Assembly: GCA_002342065.1 (NCBI GenBank)
Contig: DDPF01000013.1
Span: forward strand, 248,001-312,000
Direction: 5' to 3'
DNA length: 64,000 nt
Origin: Bacteroidetes bacterium UBA2475
GTDB lineage: Bacteria > Bacteroidota > Bacteroidia > B-17B0 > Aurantibacillaceae
Positions 16,759 through 25,441 of this stretch are shown piece after piece. The position numbers and the translations under genes were made by a program. The notes below the pieces were generated by a model that searched no databases, was not told the origin of the DNA, and worked only from the letters and a program-made list of their open reading frames with translations. Numbering within the stretch: position 1 is the stretch's first letter; every line of letters starts with the position of its first letter.

Positions 16759-17757
16759 TTAGAATTTTGGACAACTAACAAGTACTTTTCTATTGCGCTT
16801 GCGTTTAGAAGCAATTTCATAAACAATAGAAACTTCGTGCGCGCCTTGTGTATTGTTTATTTTTAAATTTGAAATCGTTGCGTCGTAACTATAACCAACC
16901 CTGAAATTTTTATCAGGAACTTCTAGTCCAACCAATAAAGCAACACTCTCACGGTTTGGATAACCTAATTTATAATGTTTAAATGGCAAACCACGGTACC
17001 ATAAACCTACGTTAACGAAGGATTTAAAATAATAGGCGCCAATATCCAACTGATCATATTTTTGTTCGTGACGAATATTAAAACTGGCGCTTACAAATTC
17101 TTCGAGTTTGGTTTTTCCTGAACCTCTTGCACTAATAATAAAACGGTAACCGCCATGTAAACTTCCTGAAATCGGTAATGGCTCTATATTACCCACCATA
17201 CTTGCGTTTGGCTGGTTAACATGTCTTGCTGCAAAGCCTATCCAGTAATTAGTTGAATTAAATAAAGCACCTATACCCATATCAAAAAAATTGATCTTAT
17301 CGGCAGCCAAAGCATCTTGCGAAACAGATGAACCTGTAATGAACTGGTCGTTAAATATTAATCTTGTTTGATCGATCTTTTTTTGATTCATTACCAAAGC
17401 TATCCCGCCTCTCGCTTCTGAGAATTTACCAAGCTTTACACGGTAGGCATAATTTATACCGCCCATTGTTGTAACCAAATTAGAAGTACCGGCCCTGTCT
17501 TGCAAAACAAAACCACCAATACCACTATTCATATTACTAACATTATAATCGTAAGATGCCATGTAAGTACTGTACGCTGTTTTTACACCCGGCCATTGAT
17601 TACGATAATTAGCGGCAAACCTATGCTCGTAAGTTAATCCTGTAAAAGCAGGATTTAAATACATAGGCGCAGCATAGAACTGCGTGAATTGCGGATCTTG
17701 CGCAAATAATTGTACACCGACACAAAGTAATAATATGGAACAAAGCCTTTTGATCAT
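16759..17757 (-). CDS. PorP/SprF family type IX secretion outer-membrane protein
   Basis: 332 aa. The N-terminus has a signal peptide (ending VQLFA) and then the family signature QDPQFTQFYAAPMYLNPAFTG. The rest alternates strands (YRNQWPGVKTAYSTYMASYD, DMGIGALFNS, IGAYYFKSFVNVGLWYRG, VGYSYDATIS), consistent with a beta-barrel. PorP/SprF proteins help deliver or anchor T9SS cargo with gliding-type C-terminal domains. It follows the PD40 gene with a 1-bp overlap and shares the strand with the PKD-repeat gene, forming the common cargo-propeller-PorP cassette. The tail ending KRNRKVLVSCPKF is basic and slightly unusual. Confidence 0.93.
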   Translation of the reverse strand: MIKRLCSILLLCVGVQLFAQDPQFTQFYAAPMYLNPAFTGLTYEHRFAANYRNQWPGVKTAYSTYMASYDYNVSNMNSGIGGFVLQDRAGTSNLVTTMGGINYAYRVKLGKFSEARGGIALVMNQKKIDQTRLIFNDQFITGSSVSQDALAADKINFFDMGIGALFNSTNYWIGFAARHVNQPNASMVGNIEPLPISGSLHGGYRFIISARGSGKTKLEEFVSASFNIRHEQKYDQLDIGAYYFKSFVNVGLWYRGLPFKHYKLGYPNRESVALLVGLEVPDKNFRVGYSYDATISNLKINNTQGAHEVSIVYEIASKRKRNRKVLVSCPKF

Positions 17758-19322
17758 TATTTTTTTACAATTTTAAATTCAAGGTCTTTATCTGTTTTTT
17801 CAAAGGCAATAGGATCAATGTCTACCACCAATGTAGTATAACCTTCCGATTCTACAATTGCTTTGTAAGACTTTAAAGGATTTACCACTAAAATAAATTT
17901 TCCTGTTTTTGGATTTGAATTATAAGTTCCGTTAACAGCGTTACCTTCATTATCCAATAAAGTTATTTTTACTTTTGATGGGAGATCATCTTTAAAAGCC
18001 ATGCCATGCTTCACTTTCAGGTCGTTATCACCAAAGCGCGTATCTATCTGGTAAATATCAACGTTACCAATTGTTTCTTCCTTAAGCGATGAATAATAAC
18101 CACGTTGCCCATCAACACTTAAAACAAAAAATATGTCGTTACCAACATTATTGATCGGATAGCCTAAATTCTCAGCTTTTGAAAATTGATTTGTTTCAGG
18201 ATTAAAAATGCTTTTAAACACATCGTAGTTGCCCATGGTGTTATGGCCTTTACTGCTAAAATATAAAGTAAGGTTATCGGGGTGCAGGTATGGACTATCC
18301 TCATCATACAAAGTATTTATATTTGGACCAAGATTAAAAGGTAAAGCCCAACGACCGTTTGGTAATTTTTTTATGCGGTAAATATCTTTTCCACCATATC
18401 CACCCGGGCGATCGCTGCTAAAATACATCTGGCTTGTATCATTACTAAAGCAGGCGCTGGTCTCAATAAATTGTGAGTTAATTTCTTTAGACATTTTTTG
18501 TAGAGGCTCCCATTTATTATCAATGCCTAATTTTGTTATAAAAAGATCACCGGTAACCTGGTCGGGTGAAGTTCTGAAAATGATCATGCTTTGCCCGTCA
18601 GGACTAATTGCAACGCAGGCATCGTTGGTCTCTGAGTTAATAGGTGCTTTTACATTCTCTACTTTATTCCATTTTCCTTTTTCTTTTGTTGCTACATAAA
18701 CATCTTCATAAAAATTTCCGTAAGCATCTTTTTTGTTATTAGAACTGCCTTCACGGCGCGATGTAAAATAAAGCGTGTTCTCATCAGGTACCATTACCGG
18801 AACATAATCAGCATAAATAGAATTTATTTCGGGTCCCATATTATTTATGACTGACCTGTGCGCCTGGTTTATCAATATTTTTGCAGCTTTGCACACATCA
18901 ATTAAATAAGTAGTTTCTTCTATATTGTGAAGACGTTTCTTTGGACTTTCTTTATTGTAGTCAGTTAAAAGTTGAATAGCTTCATCAAAATTCTTTTGCA
19001 GATGTTTTACTTTAGCTAAATAATATTTTGCATCTATTAATGTTGAAGAATTAAGCGCCGGTAAAAAATATTGCGCGCTATCCAAGCTGTAATCTAATTT
19101 GAAAAAAGAGATCGCGCTATTAACTCCGGCCTTTTCGTTCTTTGGATCCAGGTTTAAAACCTGCCTGTAACTATTCCAGGCCCTTAAATGATCTTCAATA
19201 TCAAAACTTAATTGGGCTTCTTTTAATCGATCTTTTATTAGCTTTTTATTTTCTTTAGTTTGAGCAAATACAAGCGTACTGCAAAATACCAAACAAAATA
19301 AAATACAATTCTTCTTCAACAT
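17757..19322 (-). CDS. TPR-like and PD40 (WD40-like) propeller protein of a T9SS cassette
   Basis: 521 aa. Signal peptide (ends LVFAQ), a helical tetratricopeptide-like part to about residue 150 (SYRQVLNLDPKNEKAGVN), then PD40 repeats: DENTLYFTSRREGSSN, SPDGQSMIIFRTS, SNDTSQMYFSSDRPGG with DIYRI, HPDNLTLYFSSKGHN and SVDGQRGYYSSLKE with DIYQI. The C-terminal 90 residues look like a beta-sandwich (KVKITLLDNEGNAVNG). The layout resembles PorE/SprE-like helper proteins of the type IX system but lacks the OmpA-like peptidoglycan-binding end. It sits between the PKD cargo (4-bp gap) and PorP (1-bp overlap), so all three are one operon. Confidence 0.88.
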   Translation of the reverse strand: MLKKNCILFCLVFCSTLVFAQTKENKKLIKDRLKEAQLSFDIEDHLRAWNSYRQVLNLDPKNEKAGVNSAISFFKLDYSLDSAQYFLPALNSSTLIDAKYYLAKVKHLQKNFDEAIQLLTDYNKESPKKRLHNIEETTYLIDVCKAAKILINQAHRSVINNMGPEINSIYADYVPVMVPDENTLYFTSRREGSSNNKKDAYGNFYEDVYVATKEKGKWNKVENVKAPINSETNDACVAISPDGQSMIIFRTSPDQVTGDLFITKLGIDNKWEPLQKMSKEINSQFIETSACFSNDTSQMYFSSDRPGGYGGKDIYRIKKLPNGRWALPFNLGPNINTLYDEDSPYLHPDNLTLYFSSKGHNTMGNYDVFKSIFNPETNQFSKAENLGYPINNVGNDIFFVLSVDGQRGYYSSLKEETIGNVDIYQIDTRFGDNDLKVKHGMAFKDDLPSKVKITLLDNEGNAVNGTYNSNPKTGKFILVVNPLKSYKAIVESEGYTTLVVDIDPIAFEKTDKDLEFKIVKK

Positions 19323-19326
19323 ACAA

Positions 19327-22300
19327 TTATTTTAACAGTAATACATCTCCGGTTTTATTAAAGGCTTTTCCATCAATAAACGTAGCGGTAATTTTCCATA
19401 TATATACATCCTGGGTACACATCTTTCCTTTATAATAACCATCCCAGCCTTCGGCAGGATTTTTTGTTTCAAATAACAACTCACCCCAACGTGAATAAAT
19501 ACTTAACAGGTATTTTTCTGTACCTTTAATGTTTGGATGAAAAACATCATTACTCTTATCTAAAGGATCAAAGGCGCTACCCGGGGAGCCGCCAACGTTT
19601 GGTGTAAAGGCATTTGGCACTTCCACAAATGTTTCTTCGAGGGCAATAATTTTAGATGATAGATCAAATGTATCTCTACAACCTTTATTACTGGTAGCAA
19701 CTAAGGTTATCTGGTATTCACCGGGAAGAATATAAGTGTGCGAGGGCTCAAAACTTGTTTCAGTACCGCCATCGCCAAAATTCCATTGATAGGAAACTGC
19801 GCCGGTTGAAAGATTGTAACATTGCGTTGGCTGGTTAGGGACGAACACCAATAAAGGATCGGCCTTAAAGAAAGCGGATGGTTTTGGAAATACTTTTATT
19901 ATCCTTGTTGTTGTATCAGGACATCCATAACCATCTTTCGCAATTAACTGTACAGTGAATGTTTTATTTACAGATGAAACATTTACAAAAGTATTGCTTA
20001 CGCTTCCTGTTGAAGCTGTGTTTCCATCACCGTAGGTCCATTGATATTGCTGCACACCGACTATAGGAGGGAAAAACACTTTTAAAGGAGTACATCCACT
20101 ATCGGGCAAGGCAGATATAAAAAACACAGGCTGAGGGTGAACATTGATGGGTACTTTTAAAGTATCCTTACAACCATTACTATTAGTAGAGACCAGCGTA
20201 ACAGTAAAAACCTGGTTGGTTGGAAAAATATTTGTGTACACCTGTGATGGACTGGTTAGGGTAGAAGTAAAAGAATTTCCAAAATTCCAATTGTAAGACG
20301 ATGCACCTAAAGAAGTATTTGTAAAAGTTAAGTTAGCAGGTGAACAAGCAGGGGTATCAACCAATAATGTAGATTTTGGTCGTGCAAATAGACTTATAGG
20401 TTTAACTATTGAGTCATAACAATTATTTGCTGTACCAACAACCAGTTTAACGCTGTAGGTAATTGGGCCGCCACCGGGCACGTTGGTAAAGGTCTCGACA
20501 GGATTAGTGGTTATAGATGCGTTTCCATTATTGAACAACCATGCGCTACTATTATTACCTGTACTTGTATTTGAAAAACTGACCACCAAGGGTGAACAAC
20601 CTGAAACAGGCGTTGCATTAAAATTAGGAATAGGTTTTGGGAACACAACCGGATTTCCAAAACTGGAGTCGACACAGCCGAAACCGTTACTAGCAACTAA
20701 TCGTACTGTAAATGTTTTTGTAGCTGTTGTGGTATTTGTAAACACATGTGTTGACGGAGCTGTACTAGTTATAACAGATGGAGAACCATCACCATAACTC
20801 CACGTATACGAAATTACACCGGGCACCGATGGAAAACTAACCAGTAAAGGCGTACAGCCGCTGGCAGGGATCATTGTAAAAGACGTAAATGTTTTTGGAA
20901 AGATCTGGATCGTTTGCTTTGAAGTATCACTGCAACCAACACTATTTGTAACAACCAAGGTAATGGTATTTGTCATTAACAAAAATGTATTGTTCGTGTA
21001 AGTATGACTTGGATTTAATATCGTAGAAGAAGTATTATCTCCAAAGGTCCACGAATAAGTACTGGCACCAATAGAGTTATTTGTAAACGTAACAGGAAGT
21101 GGAGAACAGCCAGGCGTTAAATTACCTGTGAATGATGAAACGGGTCTTGGTAAAACAGAAACAACTTTCCTGGCTGTATCGCTACAACCTAAGCCTGTTG
21201 ATGCAATTAAACTAACTGTATAATTTACCGTTGCCTGCAAAGTATTGCTATAAGTAAAATTGGCATTTACCGCATTTGATGTAGCTGTTGGTGTTACACC
21301 AAAATTCCATAAATAATTTACACCATTAACAGAAGTATTTGTGAATGACACTGGAAATGGCGGACAACCAACTGTTGGTGTAAACACAAAATTTGCTGTA
21401 GGCTTAATATTAGCAGTAACAAGATTTGTTGTGGAGTCTTTACAAAAAGCAGTTGAAACAATTAATTTTACTGTATATGTTGCAGGAGCTGTGTATGTGT
21501 GTGGAGGATTTTGAATATTTGAATTAGGAGAAGTGTCGCCAAAATTCCAGGTGTAACTGTTAATGGCATTTGTTCCGGTAACTGTTGATGTACTCGAAAA
21601 ATTTGTAACAGACCCAACACAAGTTGAAGTTGGTGTAAAACTCGCAATAGGATTTGGATGCACAATAATAGAAGCGGTTTTGGTATTAACACAACCGTTT
21701 GCACCTGTTACAGAAAGCGAAACATTGTAGCTGCCGGGACCAGGATAGTTTTGATTTGGCGGGATCTGAACACTACTTGTATTGGAGTTACCAAAGTTCC
21801 AATTCCATGAAACCGCTCCGATAGAAGATTCGTTAAAAACAACATTATTTAAAACGTTACAACCAACCGTTGGTGTATTTACAAAATTGGCAGTGGGTGA
21901 AGGTAAAATAGTGACGACGACCTGCACCGTTGAAGTACAGGCTGCACCCGCACCAGGTATAAATGCAGCAAGTTGCACAGTGTAAGTGCCAGGTGTAGGA
22001 TAAATGTTTGTTTTAGGGCCGGGACCAAGATTAACAAAACCACCTCCCGTTCCAAAATCCCATAAATATGAAAAACCTGTAGGACTTGCATTTGTAAATG
22101 TAAGTGGTGCGTTTTGACAAAGAGGGCCGGGAGGTGCAACCAAACTAGCTGTTGGCGGATTAACGATCTGAACATTAATAATTGCAGTGTCAACACCACA
22201 TAAATTACTATCGCGAAGCATAACGGAATAGGTGCCAACAGCTGGGTAAGCAATACTTATTGGTGTTGTTGGCGGCCATGGCTTCCAGTCAATAATAGAA

Positions 22301-23097
22301 TCATGATTTATTGGGGGCCAGTACATTCCAAAGTTCCACCATTCTTGTCTTTGAAACGTATTACCCTGTGCTAAACAATTTCTTTGCGTTGTATTTGTGA
22401 ATGTAAAAACGTTATCGGGCCAGCAACGAATTAAAAGATCGGGAGTTATAGCTGCCTGGTCAACATCATAAATTTGTATCGGATTAAAATTAGCTATTGT
22501 TGGATTGCCGAAGCTACAGTAATTCATGGCTTGGAGCGTGATCTGTGTCTGACAATTGACCGTGTTCTTTAAATAGGTATGCGTAATTGTTTGTCCACCA
22601 TTAGTATAAGTAAAAGCCACTGTAGGTGAACCATCACCAAAATTCCAGATAAAATTAGTCGTAGGGCTAACATCGGTGCTAGAGTTTGTGAATGACAAAG
22701 TTTTTGGAGCACAGGCCTGCGTAACACCGCCAATTGGAATTTGAATGGAAGCGTTAACCGGCTTTTCCATTACAACAATACCTGTTAAAGTACAATTGAG
22801 AGCAGGAATAATTAATGTAACTACGAAGGTATCAACTACAACAGCGTAATTGTGTGTAAGAATTGTATTTGCAGTGTAAGATGCGCCATTAACTGTTGGA
22901 CTTCCGTCACCATAATTAATGCTATATGCACCCCAGCTACTATTTGATTGAAAATTTAAATTGTATGAAGTTCCGGTACAGCTAATAAAATAAGGGTGAG
23001 GGGAGAGGTTACCTAAATAATCGAACACCTGTGGGCATTGGGCCTTGCCAGTAAAGGAAATGATTATGGATAAGAAGAAAAGTAAGCGTTTAATCAT
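19327..23097 (-). CDS. Large secreted PKD-repeat protein with gliding-type C-terminal domain
   Basis: 1256 aa. Signal peptide (1-19, ends GKAQ), then about thirteen PKD-type beta-sandwich units recognised by W-x-F/Y-G cores such as INYGDGSPTV, IWNFGDGSPTV, YLWDFGTGGG, YTWNFGDTSP, YSWTFGDNTS, YTWSYGDGSP, YQWTYGDGNT and YQWNFGDGGT. The last 95 residues form a CHU_C type B sorting domain: FVEVPNAFTPNVGG, FHPNIKGTEKYLLSIYSRWG, WDGYYKGKMCTQDVYIWKI and a hydrophobic end DVLLLK. This predicts export by the type IX system and surface display or release, with a possible adhesive role. The RNase P RNA gene ends only 27 bp before the start codon. PD40 and PorP genes follow in the same operon. Confidence 0.95.
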   Translation of the reverse strand: MIKRLLFFLSIIISFTGKAQCPQVFDYLGNLSPHPYFISCTGTSYNLNFQSNSSWGAYSINYGDGSPTVNGASYTANTILTHNYAVVVDTFVVTLIIPALNCTLTGIVVMEKPVNASIQIPIGGVTQACAPKTLSFTNSSTDVSPTTNFIWNFGDGSPTVAFTYTNGGQTITHTYLKNTVNCQTQITLQAMNYCSFGNPTIANFNPIQIYDVDQAAITPDLLIRCWPDNVFTFTNTTQRNCLAQGNTFQRQEWWNFGMYWPPINHDSIIDWKPWPPTTPISIAYPAVGTYSVMLRDSNLCGVDTAIINVQIVNPPTASLVAPPGPLCQNAPLTFTNASPTGFSYLWDFGTGGGFVNLGPGPKTNIYPTPGTYTVQLAAFIPGAGAACTSTVQVVVTILPSPTANFVNTPTVGCNVLNNVVFNESSIGAVSWNWNFGNSNTSSVQIPPNQNYPGPGSYNVSLSVTGANGCVNTKTASIIVHPNPIASFTPTSTCVGSVTNFSSTSTVTGTNAINSYTWNFGDTSPNSNIQNPPHTYTAPATYTVKLIVSTAFCKDSTTNLVTANIKPTANFVFTPTVGCPPFPVSFTNTSVNGVNYLWNFGVTPTATSNAVNANFTYSNTLQATVNYTVSLIASTGLGCSDTARKVVSVLPRPVSSFTGNLTPGCSPLPVTFTNNSIGASTYSWTFGDNTSSTILNPSHTYTNNTFLLMTNTITLVVTNSVGCSDTSKQTIQIFPKTFTSFTMIPASGCTPLLVSFPSVPGVISYTWSYGDGSPSVITSTAPSTHVFTNTTTATKTFTVRLVASNGFGCVDSSFGNPVVFPKPIPNFNATPVSGCSPLVVSFSNTSTGNNSSAWLFNNGNASITTNPVETFTNVPGGGPITYSVKLVVGTANNCYDSIVKPISLFARPKSTLLVDTPACSPANLTFTNTSLGASSYNWNFGNSFTSTLTSPSQVYTNIFPTNQVFTVTLVSTNSNGCKDTLKVPINVHPQPVFFISALPDSGCTPLKVFFPPIVGVQQYQWTYGDGNTASTGSVSNTFVNVSSVNKTFTVQLIAKDGYGCPDTTTRIIKVFPKPSAFFKADPLLVFVPNQPTQCYNLSTGAVSYQWNFGDGGTETSFEPSHTYILPGEYQITLVATSNKGCRDTFDLSSKIIALEETFVEVPNAFTPNVGGSPGSAFDPLDKSNDVFHPNIKGTEKYLLSIYSRWGELLFETKNPAEGWDGYYKGKMCTQDVYIWKITATFIDGKAFNKTGDVLLLK

Positions 23098-23124
23098 TCT
23101 CCAATTTTTAGTTCTTATAATTTT

Positions 23125-23498
23125 GCAAGCCTGTAAGCCGGGTTCTGTTTCATCGCGAGTTTAACCCCGCGATATATTCTATCATTTATCTTTGCGACCT
23201 ACCCATTGCGGCTCCCGATAAATCAGGATAAGACGAGCAGCCTTAATTACCGCAACCTATTTGGCCTTTCAACACCCGAGGTTTACCCAACACAATTATC
23301 GCTAACCATGCTTGTGAGCTCTTACCTCACATTTTCACTATCACCGGTAACTTGCGTTACTGGCTACCTTGTTTTCTGTGGCACTTTCTGTTACAAAAAC
23401 ATTTCGGTTTTTGCACCCACCCTTTCAGGTGGCGGATCGCTCTGCGTTGCCCGGACTTTCCTCCATAAGTTTGCACCCATGGCGATAGAACAACTTGC
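23125..23498 (-). ncRNA. rnpB: RNase P RNA (type A)
   Basis: On the minus strand the 5' part contains GGAGGAAAGTCCGGGC (plus-strand complement at 23449-23464), the universally conserved RNase P element, followed by GCAACGCAGAGCG. The 3' part contains ATGGGTAGGTCGCAAAGAT and ends ACAGAACCCGGCTTACAGGC, the conserved 3' core that pairs in P4. The ends were set from a terminal P1 helix (5' GCAAG... with ...CTTGC 3'), giving about 374 nt, normal for type A. The RNA is the catalytic part of tRNA 5'-end maturation with RnpA. It is 27 bp upstream of the PKD gene. A 423-nt reading frame antisense to it is a shadow. Confidence 0.97.
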
Positions 23499-23646
23499 AT
23501 TTAAATTTACGGAAAATAAATTAAATAGGTTTCATAGAATAGTTAACAAAATACTATTATTTAGTGTATCCCTTATAAAACTCAGGGAAAACAAATTCGA
23601 TGACCTTTTGATCTTTATAAACTGTTAAAAATAACGAGAATACTTC

Positions 23647-24027
23647 TTAAAAAATTATTGCTTCCACGCTGATCTCAACATTCGCATCCTTAGGTAGACG
23701 GGCTGCTTGGATGGTTGCACGCGCAGGGAAATCATTCTTAAAATATGAAGCGTATACTTCGTTCACGTGCACGAAATTATTCATGTCACTTAAAAAAATG
23801 GTACTTTTTACAACATTATCATACGTACAGCCACCAGCTTTTAAAATTGCACCAAGATATTCCATTACCATTTTGGTTTCTTCCTTAATAGTTGTTTTTA
23901 CAAGTTGTTTGCTTTGCAGATCCATAGCTATGGTACCGCTAATAAACATACTATTGCCAACAATAACGGCCTGGTTATATGGCCCAATTGGTGCCGGAGC
24001 GTTTGGAGTATTTATGATCTTTTTCAT
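23647..24027 (-). CDS. ridA: RidA-family enamine/imine deaminase
   Basis: 126 aa, cytoplasmic. The typical sequence starts INTPNAPAPIGPYNQAV, and contains SGTIAMDLQSKQLV, the helix TKMVMEYLGAILKAGG, and PARATIQAARLPKDANVEIS with R103 and E118 in the positions of the conserved Arg/Glu pair that forms the trimer's active-site clefts. The family hydrolyses reactive 2-aminoacrylate and similar imines released by PLP enzymes. Length is normal. It is transcribed towards the RNase P RNA and is 256 bp away, on the other side, from the divergent PAS-SpoIIE gene. The call is very secure, the substrate in this organism is not. Confidence 0.95.
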   Translation of the reverse strand: MKKIINTPNAPAPIGPYNQAVIVGNSMFISGTIAMDLQSKQLVKTTIKEETKMVMEYLGAILKAGGCTYDNVVKSTIFLSDMNNFVHVNEVYASYFKNDFPARATIQAARLPKDANVEISVEAIIF

Positions 24028-24283
24028 ATAATTTAAGTGTTTAATAGTAACAAATATAATAAAGATTCGGAAACAGGATATTGGTAATTTTGAACATTTA
24101 TCTTGTATTTGTAATTCCTATTTTGTTTCTTTGTTTTTAGTAGATGAAAGATCAAACCAATACTTTGTATTTTATTCGCCGCAATTTTAATAATTGCTGG
24201 CCCATTATGGTTTGTATTATGCGCCCCTATTAATTTTCGGGCATTTCAAATTTCATTTTAATTCCAATTTATTTTTTAAAACC

Positions 24284-25441
24284 ATGCAAACGATCTCAGA
24301 TCTTGTATTAGACAAGTTAAACACATTATTAGTCATTGTAAACAGCAAAGGCGAGGTAGAGTATGTTAGTAATTCTTCAAAAGCACTTCTAGGCTTTGAA
24401 CCTGAACAACTTTTGGGCGATAACTGGTGGATAATACCAAGACAAAGCATTAATGAAGGCAATCTTGTAAAAGAAAAGATACTTTCTATTATGCTTCACG
24501 ATTCTTACCAGGTAGAGCAAGGTTTTGAACATGCTTTAAAAACATCTAACGGACTAATTAAATGGTTCAAATGGAGTTCAACAGTTATGTCTGATGATAA
24601 ACTTATAGGAATAGGTATTGATATAACTGAAAAGAAAAAGACAGAGCAAAAAACACTGGAAATAAACCGGGTTTTAACTGAGAAAAATAAAGAGATAACG
24701 GATAGTATTAGCTACGCGAAAAAGATCCAGGAGGCGATCTTGCAGAATGATTCATTCTTAAAAACAAGGTTTAAGGATGGCTTTGTTCTGTATCAGCCAA
24801 AAGATATAGTTAGTGGTGACTACTATTTTTTTTACGAGAACGATGAAAACAAATATGTAGCTGTAATAGACTGCACGGGTCACGGTGTGCCAGGAGCGCT
24901 TATGTCGGTTATAGCTAACTCACTTTTAAAAGAGGTGTTTTACAATAAAAGCATTACGCAACCGGATGAAATTTTGTATGCATTGGATGAATTATTATTT
25001 GATTCGTTGAACAAGAATAACCAGGAAGAGATCCGTTACGATGGCATGGATATAGCTTTGTGCGCCATCAATAAAAAAACAAATGTTTTGAGTTTTGCAG
25101 GCGCCATGCGTCCTTTATTTTTAGTAAGAGAAAATGAAATGATAGAAATTAAAGGAAGCAAATTTCCTTTAGGTTATTATTTTGATAAAAAAGAGTTTTT
25201 ATTAAATACAATTCAGTTGTATGAAAACGATAGGATCTATCTAACAACAGATGGTTACGCAGACCAGTTTGGTGGCAACAATAATAAAAAACTAAATAGG
25301 AAAGCATTTAAAGAATTATTACTTTCTTTGAATGGTATGGATGGTGATGAGCAAAACTCTTTTTTAGACTACGCTTTAAAAAACTGGAAACAGGATGAGG
25401 AACAAACCGATGATGTATTGGTAGTTGGTTTTTTTATTTAG
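24284..25441 (+). CDS. PAS-domain SpoIIE (PP2C) phosphatase
   Basis: 385 aa from the ATG at 24284; an upstream in-frame ATG at 24194 would add 30 residues without a recognisable feature, so it is less likely. Residues 1-115 form a PAS domain (LNTLLVIVNSKGEVEYVSNS, LGFEPEQLLGDNWW). A helix and the linker ITDSISYAKKIQEAIL lead to a PP2C domain with PKDIVSGDYYF, CTGHGVPGALMS, RYDGMDIALC and LTTDGYADQFGG, which supply the metal-binding aspartates. It is soluble, unlike the TPR phosphatases from 29 kb on, but shares the same linker. Likely targets are STAS-type anti-anti-sigma proteins by analogy with SpoIIE/RsbU. Its stop overlaps the convergent T9SS gene by 4 bp. Confidence 0.93.
   Translation: MQTISDLVLDKLNTLLVIVNSKGEVEYVSNSSKALLGFEPEQLLGDNWWIIPRQSINEGNLVKEKILSIMLHDSYQVEQGFEHALKTSNGLIKWFKWSSTVMSDDKLIGIGIDITEKKKTEQKTLEINRVLTEKNKEITDSISYAKKIQEAILQNDSFLKTRFKDGFVLYQPKDIVSGDYYFFYENDENKYVAVIDCTGHGVPGALMSVIANSLLKEVFYNKSITQPDEILYALDELLFDSLNKNNQEEIRYDGMDIALCAINKKTNVLSFAGAMRPLFLVRENEMIEIKGSKFPLGYYFDKKEFLLNTIQLYENDRIYLTTDGYADQFGGNNNKKLNRKAFKELLLSLNGMDGDEQNSFLDYALKNWKQDEEQTDDVLVVGFFI

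Noticed and set aside
20483..20797. A plus-strand reading frame of 104 codons inside the PKD gene.
   Set aside because: It is a shadow of the repetitive PKD coding sequence on the other strand, with no start context or family.
23206..23628. A 140-codon reading frame on the plus strand.
   Set aside because: It is antisense to the RNase P RNA and carries no protein-like features; the conserved RNase P motifs explain this sequence.
24120..24170. A promoter for the PAS-SpoIIE gene (ATACTTTG at about 24160).
   Set aside because: The spacer from the nearest TTTG is about 24 bp and the leader would exceed 110 bp; too weak to list.
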